Source of the DNA: DAOQAU01 sp964640325
GTDB lineage: Bacteria; Cyanobacteriota; Vampirovibrionia; Gastranaerophilales; Gastranaerophilaceae
Assembly: GCA_964640325.1 (NCBI GenBank)
Contig: CAZXID010000036.1
Coordinates: 1-15,608, forward strand
Length of the DNA stretch: 15,608 bases
Direction: 5' to 3'
Made by a program: the position numbers and the translations under genes. Positions 8,070 to 14,624 of the stretch are shown in pieces. The notes beneath the pieces were generated by a model. The model was not told the DNA's origin. It saw only the letters and a list, made by a program, of their open reading frames with translations, and searched no databases. Every line of letters starts with the position of its first letter. Within the stretch, counting starts at the first letter, position 1.

Positions 8070-8419
8070 TGCCACCTCAGAATATCTTTTTTTATGGCAA
8101 ACCAAAGTGCAAATATCAACAAAAATACAAAAACGCTTACTTCTACAAGGGCAAAAACTTCAAGCTGATTAAAATTAACCGCAAAAGGGAAAAGGAAAAT
8201 TGTTTCAACATCGAATATTAAAAACATTATTGCAAAGTTAAAAAATTTGACATCAAATTGGATTCTTGCATCAGAAAACAATTTCATTCCGCATTCATAG
8301 TGGGTTTTTTTCTCTTCAAAAAGGGTTCTTGGAGAGCAGATATAGCTTGCAATAAGAGCAGCGAGGGCAAAAAGCCCCGACAAAACTACAAATACCGCTA
8401 AAAAAATCAGCTCTTTCAA
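8066..8419 (-). CDS. nuoA: NADH-quinone oxidoreductase subunit A
   Basis: Small three-helix membrane subunit (117 residues), first gene of the nuo operon. The loop between helices 1 and 2 has the conserved YECGMKLFSDARIQFDVKFF (residues 41-60), followed by FNFAIMFLIFDVETIFLFPFA with the conserved Asp70/Glu72 pair. This resembles cyanobacterial NdhC (YECGxEPxGGAWIQFNIRYY). Translation starts at TTG (8419-8417): no ATG is suitable, and AAGAGGT lies 5-6 bases upstream. The gene overlaps nuoB by four bases (ATGA). The 191-bp upstream region is shared with the divergent glycosidase gene, and a TATAAT hexamer at 8544-8539 is a candidate -10. Confidence 0.95.
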   Translation of the reverse strand: MKELIFLAVFVVLSGLFALAALIASYICSPRTLFEEKKTHYECGMKLFSDARIQFDVKFFNFAIMFLIFDVETIFLFPFAVNFNQLEVFALVEVSVFVFLLIFALWFAIKKDILRWQ

Positions 8420-8610
8420 TCTAACCTCTTACAAAAAGTACCTACAATAATATTATCTAAAACAAAATTTATAGAATAGTAGTTGTTGTGTTTTATTAAG
8501 ATGATTTTTTTCACGATTTACTCTAATAAAATACTCTTATTATAGGACACAAAATCAATACAATTAAGCTAAGATAATAAAATCAAAGACATGCATAGAA
8601 GAAGGGATAG
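8420..8610. promoter_or_regulatory. Divergent intergenic region between nuoA and the GHL10 gene
   Basis: This is the longest gene-free stretch (191 bp), very AT-rich, and must hold the promoters of both the nuo operon (leftward) and the glycosidase group (rightward). On the minus strand a consensus TATAAT occurs at 8544-8539, with only a weak TTAATT-like hexamer about 17 bases upstream. On the plus strand TTTACT (about 8518-8523) is followed by TATTAT/TATAGG over the same bases, so the two promoters may overlap head to head. SDs are AAGAGGT before nuoA and AAGGGAT before the 8611 gene. I see no convincing operator palindrome or riboswitch fold. The promoter assignments are inference from hexamers only. 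Confidence 0.4.
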
Positions 8611-10449
8611 ATGAACCGAGCGTTTTTGAAAATATTTATTTTATTTGCTTTGATGGCGCAAATATTTTGCCCTTCTTTTGCAGAGGATTTTAACTTCTTT
8701 TCAGATGATGAAGAAATTATTTTTAGCCAAAAAGTTTATCCTCTCAACGCTATCGACCCTAATATGGCCTCAAACACAATTGGGAGTTTTTATCCGGGCT
8801 TAAGAGGCGCAAACCAAATGATAGTCTATACTTCTGCTTTTGGTTTTAGAACCAACACAAATGAATTCGGATCCGAAGCAATTGTATCTAAAAACATAAC
8901 AACATCATTAAGCGGAGCAGACTCTTTAATTCCTCGTGACGGGTTTGTTGTAAGCGGACATGGCAGCGCAAAAAAATGGATTAATGAAAATGTAATTTTA
9001 GGCTCAAAAGTATATGTTAATCCCACAGACAAAACCCTTACAGTTTATATTACTTCAGACAGTTTTCTCTATGGGGCCCAACAAAAAATAAAAGAAGCAA
9101 ATGAAATCGTAAATTATTACAAAGAACGCTCGCTTTCTTATGATGCAAAAAAGCCCAAAAAATATATTGAGCAAGCACAAGATTATCTTGAAAAAGCAAA
9201 GCACGATCCATCAAACGTGCAACGATATTCCTCACAGGCGATAGAAAGCGCGAATTTAGCACTGGCAAGTGCTTTGCCTTATCAAGCGGATGAACTTAAA
9301 GGGGTTTGGATACGTCCGACTGAAATCTCTCAGGAAGAAATAATTAAAACTCTTGACAGATTAAAGGCTTCAGGAATTAACAATATTTTTCTTGAAACAT
9401 ATTTCCATGGCAAAACCATTTTTCCGAGTAAAACAATGGCTGCTTATAATTTTATCAAACAAAACGAAAAATTTGCAGGCTTTGACCCTTTAAAAATATG
9501 GATTCAAGAATCACACAAAAGAGGGATTAAGGTAAATATTTGGCTTGAAACCTTTTATGTAGGGAACGAACCCCCCAAATCTAATCCTCAAAGCATTTTA
9601 ACGGTAAAACCGACTTGGGCCAACAAAACTAAAAAAAATTATGACAAAAAAGATCCTACACCTTCTGTATCAGAACATAACGGATACTTTTTAGACCCTG
9701 CAAATCCCGAGGTACAAGACTTTTTGGAATGTTTAATAAAAGAAATTATTGCGACATATTCGCCTGACGGCATAAATCTTGACTATATACGTTATCCGCA
9801 ATCTTTAGCCGCAAAATATCCCGGATATGATTTATCAAATTGGGGTTATACCGAATATGCCAGAGCCGATTTTAAATCAAAATACTGCAAAGACCCGATA
9901 GAAATTTTACCCGAAGATGAACTTTGGCAGGTTTGGAACAAATACAGGCAAGACAATATTGCCTTATTTGTTGAAAGAATAAGCAAAATTACACATTCAA
10001 AAAATATATTATTAACTGCGGTTATTTTCCCTGACAGACAAAAAACGCTTGAAACAAAACAACAAGACTGGAAAACTTGGTCTCAAAGAGGTTATATTGA
10101 CGGATTTACGCCTCTTTTATTAACCAGTGATGCAAAAACAGCCAATTTAATGATGCAAGACATTATCCAAAATAAATGCGAATGTACAAAGCTTTATTCC
10201 GGACTATTTGTAACCTTTATGGGAGGCTCCAGTGAAGACTTAATAAGACAAATTCATGAATCAAGAAAGCTTAATTCAAAAGGTGTAATAATTTTTGATT
10301 ACGCTCATCTTGACGACAAGTATAAAAATACACTTATGACAAGCGTATTTCTTCCAACAGATGAAGATAATTATAAAATACAGCCAAATACCCGCTATCA
10401 ATTCCAAAGAAAAAAACGTACACCATTTAAGTTAAGAAAAATTATTTAA
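8611..10449 (+). CDS. Secreted GHL10 (DUF187) glycoside hydrolase-like protein
   Basis: Predicted exported protein of 612 residues. A signal peptide is evident: MNRAFLKIF, a hydrophobic core, then PSFA with cleavage likely near residue 24. Residues about 40-150 form an N-terminal domain with RDGFVVSGHG (109-118), a pattern I recall from N-terminal domains of cyanobacterial glycosidase-like proteins. Residues 153-222 are a helical, probably coiled segment. From KGVWIRPTEIS (230-240) a glycosyl hydrolase-like TIM barrel begins: NIFLETYFHG, GYFLDPANPEV (358-368), SPDGINLDYIRYP (384-396, the best family signature) and GVIIFDYAHL (559-567). The tail is strongly basic (RKKRTPFKLRKII). It probably acts on peptidoglycan or an exopolysaccharide, but the substrate is unproven. 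The ATG has AAGGGAT upstream. It heads a probable operon with the next two genes. Confidence 0.88.
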   Translation: MNRAFLKIFILFALMAQIFCPSFAEDFNFFSDDEEIIFSQKVYPLNAIDPNMASNTIGSFYPGLRGANQMIVYTSAFGFRTNTNEFGSEAIVSKNITTSLSGADSLIPRDGFVVSGHGSAKKWINENVILGSKVYVNPTDKTLTVYITSDSFLYGAQQKIKEANEIVNYYKERSLSYDAKKPKKYIEQAQDYLEKAKHDPSNVQRYSSQAIESANLALASALPYQADELKGVWIRPTEISQEEIIKTLDRLKASGINNIFLETYFHGKTIFPSKTMAAYNFIKQNEKFAGFDPLKIWIQESHKRGIKVNIWLETFYVGNEPPKSNPQSILTVKPTWANKTKKNYDKKDPTPSVSEHNGYFLDPANPEVQDFLECLIKEIIATYSPDGINLDYIRYPQSLAAKYPGYDLSNWGYTEYARADFKSKYCKDPIEILPEDELWQVWNKYRQDNIALFVERISKITHSKNILLTAVIFPDRQKTLETKQQDWKTWSQRGYIDGFTPLLLTSDAKTANLMMQDIIQNKCECTKLYSGLFVTFMGGSSEDLIRQIHESRKLNSKGVIIFDYAHLDDKYKNTLMTSVFLPTDEDNYKIQPNTRYQFQRKKRTPFKLRKII

Positions 10450-10466
10450 GGGGTAAATGCGATAAA

Positions 10467-10667
10467 GTGGTACATATGAGTGAATTCGAAAAAAAAGAGA
10501 AAAAAGCCTACCTTGGCATAATGTTTAATTGTTGCAATGTTTATACAAGAATTTATAAAAACAAAACCGGCGATGCTTATGTCGGCAGATGCCCAAAATG
10601 CTCACGCGGGGTAAGAGTGGAAATAGGACAAGGCGGTACAAATCAAAGGATTTTTTATGCTGATTGA
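10467..10667 (+). CDS. Small conserved Cys-containing protein, possible zinc ribbon
   Basis: A 66-residue protein of unknown function. It has an adjacent cysteine pair (Cys22-Cys23 in FNCCNVYTRIYKN) and a CPKC pair (Cys42/Cys45 in YVGRCPKCSRGVRVEIG), then a GQGGTNQRIFYAD ending. The pattern 'CCxVYxRxYxNxxGxAYVGRCPxC...GGTxxRFF' resembles, from memory, a small conserved family seen in several phyla with no assigned role. A metal-binding ribbon is likely but unproven, because adjacent Cys ligands are unusual. The start is uncertain: GTG at 10467 or ATG at 10476, and neither has a good SD, so it may depend on coupling to the upstream gene that ends 17 bp earlier. It overlaps the peptidase gene by 11 bp. 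Confidence 0.75.
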   Translation: MVHMSEFEKKEKKAYLGIMFNCCNVYTRIYKNKTGDAYVGRCPKCSRGVRVEIGQGGTNQRIFYAD

Positions 10668-11874
10668 AGATTTAAAAAAAGAAAAGTTATTGGAAATTTT
10701 TTGCGAATTAGTGCAAATTCCTTCACCTTCAATGAAAGAAGAAAAAATAATTGAATGGATTAAAAACTTTTGCAAAAATAACAACATTAAATGTAATTCC
10801 GATGATTACGGAAATTTAATTATAACAGTAAGCGGCACTGTAAAAAACAAACAACCGTTGCTTTTATCTGCGCACATGGATGTCGTTGGCAATTCTTCTC
10901 CGATTAATCTCCAAATTAACAGTAATTTTATTGAAACTGACAAAACAAGAACCCTCGGAGCCGATGACAAAGCCGGCGTTGCATGTGCTTTAATGCTTGC
11001 TTATGAATTAATGCAAGAAATACCCTCAATCACAACCCTCTCCCACAAGGGGATAGGGGGACAAAAACATGGCGGGCTGGAAATAATTTTTACTCGAGAC
11101 GAAGAACACGGAATGAGCGGGATTAAACACTTGGATTTTTCAAAGTTGAATTCAAAATACGCGCTTGTCTTAGATGCCGACAAACTCGGTCAACTGCTTG
11201 TTTCAGGAGCCAGTTATACAAATGCACAGCTTGATTTAAAAACGAGTTATGGCGGTCATTCAGGTTTAGATATCGGCGATGAAAAACGCCTTAATGCTGC
11301 AAAATTGATTGCGGAACCGGTTAATGAAATTCCACAGGGTGTTTTTTACAAAGATAAAACAGGTACGATAACATCAATTAATATCGGCACAATTATCGCG
11401 GGGAATATTCAAAACGGGACCCCTGTGACAAATGTTATAAATACCGAGGCTCAGGCGACTTATTCTATTAGAAGCGCGAGCGTTGGAAAAGAAAACGAAT
11501 TAAAAGCAATTATACAAAATATTGTCGAAAAATTTAACAAAAAATATAAGGACTTAGCAAAAGCTGAAATTATATTTTCTCAGCATTTACCTCCGTTTGA
11601 AAAGGCTCAAGATGACTTTATCGAAAAAATTCACTCAAAAGTATGCCATGACTTAAGTATTAATCAAAATATTTCCTCATTTCACGCCGGGGCTGAAACC
11701 CATATTTATGCACAAAACAAGAACTCCAAAGGCGAAACCATTTGCCCTTTTTTACTCGGAATGGCAGATATCTACAACATGCATTCAATAGATGAAAAAA
11801 TCGACTACAAATCGTTTTTAAAAGGATATGATTTATTAAAAGAAATATTTTTGGAATTTAATAAATCACCTTAA
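10657..11874 (+). CDS. PepT-like M20 family di-zinc aminopeptidase
   Basis: Cytoplasmic metallopeptidase of the M20 peptidase T-like group (405 residues, no signal peptide). Metal and catalytic residues can be assigned by motif: His73 and Asp75 (SAHMDVVG), bridging Asp103 (TLGADDKAG), the Glu149 base with Glu150 (TRDEEHG), Asp173 or Asp175 (VLDAD), His201 in the lid domain (YGGHSG) and His376 near the C-terminus (YNMHS). It probably releases N-terminal residues from short peptides; specificity is unknown. The ATG has an AAAGGA SD and overlaps the previous gene by 11 bp. An extra segment of about 15 residues lies between helix LMQEI and strand HGGLEIIF, just before the catalytic glutamates. 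It is encoded by a palindromic repeat (see 11023-11067). The gene ends 5 bp from a convergent gene. Confidence 0.92.
   Translation: MLIEDLKKEKLLEIFCELVQIPSPSMKEEKIIEWIKNFCKNNNIKCNSDDYGNLIITVSGTVKNKQPLLLSAHMDVVGNSSPINLQINSNFIETDKTRTLGADDKAGVACALMLAYELMQEIPSITTLSHKGIGGQKHGGLEIIFTRDEEHGMSGIKHLDFSKLNSKYALVLDADKLGQLLVSGASYTNAQLDLKTSYGGHSGLDIGDEKRLNAAKLIAEPVNEIPQGVFYKDKTGTITSINIGTIIAGNIQNGTPVTNVINTEAQATYSIRSASVGKENELKAIIQNIVEKFNKKYKDLAKAEIIFSQHLPPFEKAQDDFIEKIHSKVCHDLSINQNISSFHAGAETHIYAQNKNSKGETICPFLLGMADIYNMHSIDEKIDYKSFLKGYDLLKEIFLEFNKSP
11023..11067 (+). repeat. In-frame palindromic repeat inside the peptidase gene
   Basis: A 45-base stretch, exactly 15 codons, encodes PSITTLSHKGIGGQK between two conserved secondary-structure elements of the M20 fold. 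Its core is an imperfect palindrome: CCCTCTCCC (11036-11044), loop ACAAG, GGGATAGGG (11050-11058), with one mismatched pair. The flanking CCCTCA at 11023-11028 adds to the resemblance to the CCCTCAC...AACCCTCTCCC interspersed repeats I recall from many bacterial genomes. The C/G-rich composition contrasts sharply with the AT-rich gene around it. Reading as an insertion is inference; removing the 45 bases would leave the frame and all active-site motifs intact. Confidence 0.65.
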
Positions 11875-11879
11875 ACATT

Positions 11880-12530
11880 TTAGAATCTTAAAGGCTTAAG
11901 TATTTCATAATTTATAATCTTACCGGATTTTTTATCCAAAGATGTTATTTTAGAAACTAAACCGGTTTGTTCGTATTCAATCGTAACTTTTTTCTTATCA
12001 TTTTCATTAACAATTTTTGTAACAAAAACCGGTAGGAGAGTCTCATTTACTATAAAAACTCCGGGTAAAATAGCTCTATTTGCTTTCTCTTTATCTATTC
12101 CTAAAGTAACAATTCTACCATCTATTTCAATTTCAACTTCATCGGGCAATTTGCTCGGATCAGGTAATGTTTTATTAGGCTTATTAAGTATTTCCTCAAT
12201 TTCACCGGCATATGCCTCAGGGATTAAAAGTAAATATTCATCCAAAAGTGATGGCTCTCTTTCAAAAGCATAATCGGCAATATTTCCAATGTTAATTTGA
12301 CTCAGTAACTTCGCTTTAAGTTCAGGACTATTTTTTATGGTCGTAATGAAGCTATTTTTGAATTCAAGTAATTTAGAGTTATCCGAAGATATAGCATTAG
12401 TATTTTCCAATTTTGACGAAGTGAAACTGACAGAATCATTATTTTTGTTTATTTTTGGCATTTTTTGAAACCCAAAATTTATATTTTGTGTTTTTGAATA
12501 ATTAGTATTTTGAATCGGTAAAATTTTCAT
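11880..12530 (-). CDS. Hypothetical protein with lineage-type Asn-rich N-terminus
   Basis: A 216-residue protein without a domain that I recognise. The first 40 residues are low in complexity and Asn-rich (MKILPIQNTNYSKTQNINFG, then DSVSFTSS at about residues 32-39). I associate this arrangement (MKI...PI..N, F-G, D-x-V-x-F-T) with many otherwise unrelated proteins of Melainabacteria-like genomes. Residues about 50-115 are probably helical (SKLLEFKNSFITTIKNS, then an acidic AYAGEIEEILNK). Residues 130-216 look like a beta-rich domain (VEIEIDGRIVTLGID, PVFVTKIV, KKVTIEYEQTGLVSKIT). There is no signal peptide or membrane helix. ATG at 12530 follows a strong AAAGGAG SD. It lies 85 bp downstream of tmk on the same strand and converges on the peptidase gene with a 5-bp gap. 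Confidence 0.8.
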   Translation of the reverse strand: MKILPIQNTNYSKTQNINFGFQKMPKINKNNDSVSFTSSKLENTNAISSDNSKLLEFKNSFITTIKNSPELKAKLLSQINIGNIADYAFEREPSLLDEYLLLIPEAYAGEIEEILNKPNKTLPDPSKLPDEVEIEIDGRIVTLGIDKEKANRAILPGVFIVNETLLPVFVTKIVNENDKKKVTIEYEQTGLVSKITSLDKKSGKIINYEILKPLRF

Positions 12531-12615
12531 AAACGCTCCTTTTATATTAAATCACTATGTTTTAAAAACCGTAAAAAATAAATTTTCCAAAAAACAATAT
12601 TTTTTTTAACATAAA

Positions 12616-13230
12616 TTAACAGTATACAATTTCAAAAATTTCTTTAACTTGTTTAAAAATATTTTCAACAGTATCAGCAGAATTAATTACTTTAACTCTG
12701 TCAGGTTCAGTTTTTGCAAGCTCTAGATAGCCGTTTCTTACTTTTTCAAAAAATTCAACTCCTGCAGATTCCATTCTGTCTTTGTTTTTGCCGACTCTTT
12801 TTTGTGAAGTTTCAACATCAATATCAAAAACATAAGTTAAATCAGGCATAAAATTCTTTGTTGCAATGTCGTTGAGCATTTTTAATCGTTTAATATCAAC
12901 CCCTCTGCCGTATCCCTGATATGCAATAGTAGAATCAATATGACGGTCGCACAGAACTATTTTACCCGCATCGACTGCCGGTTTAACAATTACATCAACA
13001 TTTTGCGCTCTATCGGCAAGGAATAAAAAAGCCTCGGCCTGTGAAGACACAGCGCCCTCATAATTAAGCAAAATCTCTCTTATTCTCTCCCCTAAACCTT
13101 TACCGCCCGGCTCTCTTGTCAAAACAACGTCATACCCTTTTAAAAGTAAATATTCATGCAAAAGATTTAATTGCGTTGTCTTACCGCAACCGTCAGCCCC
13201 TTCAAATGTTATAAATAATCCCTTCTCCAT
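12616..13230 (-). CDS. tmk: Thymidylate (dTMP) kinase
   Basis: Phosphorylates dTMP to dTDP for DNA synthesis; 204 residues, normal for the family. The P-loop is FEGADGCGKTT (residues 9-19), followed by LTREPGGKGLGERIR, which carries the conserved TREPGG. LCDRHIDSTIAYQGYGRG contains the DR(Y/H)xxSxxAYQG dTMP-binding signature, with His in place of the common Tyr. MPDLTYVFDID and DRME provide the strand and lid region. The start is ATG 13230-13228, which gives the classical MEKGLFITFEG opening; an upstream in-frame ATG at 13257 lies inside repeat copy B and would add nine atypical residues (MTRRWRLIS). An SD-like GGAG is about 10 bases upstream of the chosen start. The gene lies after a terminator, so it probably has its own promoter. 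Confidence 0.96.
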   Translation of the reverse strand: MEKGLFITFEGADGCGKTTQLNLLHEYLLLKGYDVVLTREPGGKGLGERIREILLNYEGAVSSQAEAFLFLADRAQNVDVIVKPAVDAGKIVLCDRHIDSTIAYQGYGRGVDIKRLKMLNDIATKNFMPDLTYVFDIDVETSQKRVGKNKDRMESAGVEFFEKVRNGYLELAKTEPDRVKVINSADTVENIFKQVKEIFEIVYC

Positions 13231-13250
13231 GCTTATTAATCTCCATCTTC

Positions 13251-13327
13251 TTGTCATCCTGAACTCGTTTCAGGATCTATCCAAATTGCAAAGGTGGTAA
13301 GATGCTGAAATAAATTCAGCATGACAA
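13251..13327. repeat. MITE-like palindromic repeat, copy B (upstream of tmk)
   Basis: A 77-bp element bounded by TTGTCAT (13251) and ATGACAA (13327). Inner inverted repeats extend the match: bases 13253-13273 agree with the reverse complement of the right end at 17 of 21 positions. Each arm folds by itself: left CCTGAA-CTCGT-TTCAGG, right ATGCTGAA-ATAAA-TTCAGCAT with 8 paired bases. It belongs to the same family as copy A (4294-4364); the central 25 or so bases differ. It occupies the probable 5' leader of tmk, ending about 20 bp before the start codon. Confidence 0.8.
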
Positions 13328-13342
13328 ATTATATTAATTATA
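13328..13342 (-). promoter_or_regulatory. Candidate -10 hexamers for tmk
   Basis: Two TATAAT hexamers on the minus strand (13342-13337 and 13333-13328) lie between the rplA terminator and repeat copy B. This is where a tmk promoter would be needed if the terminator is efficient. No good -35 is visible at 16-18 bp, since that position falls in the terminator's T-tract. The assignment rests on the hexamers and position only. Confidence 0.3.
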
Positions 13343-13384
13343 ATACAAAAAGGTACAGGGTTTAAAACCTGCACCTTTTTGTAT
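13343..13384 (-). terminator. Rho-independent terminator after rplA
   Basis: A 17-bp stem (13384-13368 with 13359-13343) and an 8-base loop, followed on the minus strand by a T-rich tract. Read on the minus strand, ATACAAAAAGGTGCAGG pairs with CCTGTACCTTTTTGTAT, with one G-U pair. On the plus strand the same position is an A-C mismatch, so the structure is better suited to minus-strand RNA. It begins 10 bases after the rplA stop and should end the secE-nusG-rplK-rplA transcript. Confidence 0.88.
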
Positions 13385-13393
13385 TTGAATTTA

Positions 13394-14119
13394 TTATGAA
13401 ACGTATTCTTTGATTTCTGAGGCAAGACTTTTAGAATCAAGCTTAATCCCTGGTCCCATAGTCGTTGCCAGATAAACTGATTTCAAATAAGTACCTTTTG
13501 AAGATGAAGGTTTTGCCTTAATAACCGCTTCAGCTAAAGTTGAAAAGTTTTTAAGCAAATCTTCCGTTTTAAACTGAACTTTACCGACAGGACAGTGTAT
13601 CATACCTTGCTTATCGGCCCTAAATTCCACTTTACCTGCTTTAGCATCTTTAACTGCAGATGCGACATCTAAAGTTACGGTTCCTGTTTTTGGGTTAGGC
13701 ATCAAACCTTTTGGCCCTAAGACACGACCCAATTTACCTAACATACCCATACAATCAGGAGTTGCGATTAAAGTATCAAACTCAAACCAGCCTTTTTCAA
13801 TTTTCTCGATAACTTCTTCAGCACCTGCTTCATCAGCACCGGCTGCTTTTGCTTCGGTAGCTTTAACGCCTTTTGCTATAACGCAAACTCTTATATCTTT
13901 ACCCAAACCTGCAGGTAAAACGGTGGTTGAACGAATTTGCTGATCCGCGTGTTTAACGTCAATACCTAAACGCATATGACATTCAACTGTTTCGTTAAAT
14001 TTAGAAGTTTCTTTCGAAATTTCCTGTATTTTTTTTACAGCATCAGTTATGGTTGCAGGCTGTTGAAAGCCTTCTAACATTTCTTGAATTTTCTTTTGTC
14101 TTTTAGTTAATTTTGCCAT
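13394..14119 (-). CDS. rplA: Large ribosomal subunit protein L1 (uL1)
   Basis: L1 stalk protein of the 50S subunit, and in many bacteria a translational repressor of its own operon. It has 241 residues from the chosen start. The signature LGKLGRVLGPKGLMPNPKTGTVT is intact, and the C-terminal SSSKGTYLKSVYLATTMGPGI is typical. An Ala/Glu-rich stretch (EAKAAGADEAGAEEVIEKIEKGW) also fits the family. The start is ATG 14119-14117 with an AAAGGA SD; the longer frame from 14164 has unfamiliar residues encoded by the leader hairpin. A hairpin directly upstream (14134-14164) resembles an L1-binding site. A strong terminator follows, so rplJ and rplL do not come next as they do in most bacteria. Confidence 0.97.
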   Translation of the reverse strand: MAKLTKRQKKIQEMLEGFQQPATITDAVKKIQEISKETSKFNETVECHMRLGIDVKHADQQIRSTTVLPAGLGKDIRVCVIAKGVKATEAKAAGADEAGAEEVIEKIEKGWFEFDTLIATPDCMGMLGKLGRVLGPKGLMPNPKTGTVTLDVASAVKDAKAGKVEFRADKQGMIHCPVGKVQFKTEDLLKNFSTLAEAVIKAKPSSSKGTYLKSVYLATTMGPGIKLDSKSLASEIKEYVS

Positions 14120-14133
14120 TTTATAATCCTTTC

Positions 14134-14164
14134 TTGGTAATAACGCCTCGTAAAAGACTCCCAA
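14134..14164 (-). promoter_or_regulatory. Putative L1-binding leader hairpin before rplA
   Basis: On the minus strand a two-stem structure is visible: outer stem TTGG (14164-14161)/CCAA (14137-14134), a short internal-loop side GA, inner stem GTCT/AGGC around loop TTTACG, and a long internal-loop side GTTATTA. The AAAGGA SD of rplA begins one base after the outer stem. The same plan, with the same asymmetric loop, occurs before rplK. L1 represses its operon by binding mRNA mimics of its 23S rRNA site; this looks like such a mimic. Confidence 0.65.
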
Positions 14165-14182
14165 TTAATTTTCTACATAAAC

Positions 14183-14608
14183 CTATTCAGCCACCGTAAC
14201 GCCCATCGCGCGTGCTGAGCCTTTAATCATCTTAACCGCACTTTCTAATGAAGTTGCATTTAAGTCTTCCATTTTTGTTTTTGCGATTTCTTCCATTTGC
14301 GCCTGAGTAATTTGTCCGACTTTGTCTTTATTGGGAACAGCAGAACCTTTTGGAAGATTAAGCGCTTTTTTAATCAAAACCGCAGCCGGAGGTGATTTTG
14401 TAACAAACGAAAAACTTCTGTCTTCATAAACATCAATAACTACAGGAATAATATAGCCTGCCTGTGCTTCAGTTTTTGCATTAAATTGTTTGCAAAAATC
14501 CATTATGTTTACCCCGTGCTGACCTAATGCCGGGCCTACCGGAGGTGATGGATTTGCTTTTCCTGCTTCGATTTGAAGCTTAATTTTACCGATTACTTTT
14601 TTTGCCAT
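14183..14608 (-). CDS. rplK: Large ribosomal subunit protein L11 (uL11)
   Basis: Binds the GTPase-associated centre of 23S rRNA; 141 residues, the standard length. The N-terminal domain has KLQIEAGKANPSPPVGPALG and QHGVNIMDFCKQFNAKT (the proline-rich switch and linker). The C-terminal rRNA-binding domain has FVTKSPPAAVLIKKALNLPKGS, then the conserved GQITQAQMEEIAKTKMEDLNA and GSARAMGVTV. The ATG (14608-14606) has a near-perfect AAAGGAG SD. A hairpin of the type proposed for L1 control ends directly before this SD. Co-transcribed with nusG upstream and rplA downstream (63-bp gap). Confidence 0.98.
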   Translation of the reverse strand: MAKKVIGKIKLQIEAGKANPSPPVGPALGQHGVNIMDFCKQFNAKTEAQAGYIIPVVIDVYEDRSFSFVTKSPPAAVLIKKALNLPKGSAVPNKDKVGQITQAQMEEIAKTKMEDLNATSLESAVKMIKGSARAMGVTVAE

Positions 14609-14624
14609 TTTTTATTCTCCTTTC

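Noticed and set aside
10457..10465. A start-stop mini-ORF (ATG CGA TAA) after an AAGGGG in front of the small Cys protein
   Set aside because: It could be a translational brake, but a single codon between genes is easily chance and nothing else supports it.
11875..11900. A shared terminator at the convergent ends of the peptidase and hypothetical genes
   Set aside because: Only a short CTTAAG-type palindrome is present with no T-tract, and it lies within coding sequence.
12531..12615. A terminator between tmk and the hypothetical gene
   Set aside because: The stretch is T-rich on the transcribed strand but has no GC stem, so I could not support a hairpin.
13231..13257. A nine-residue longer start for tmk
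   Set aside because: The extra codons begin with the ATGACAA terminus of repeat copy B, and the family normally opens a few residues before FEG.
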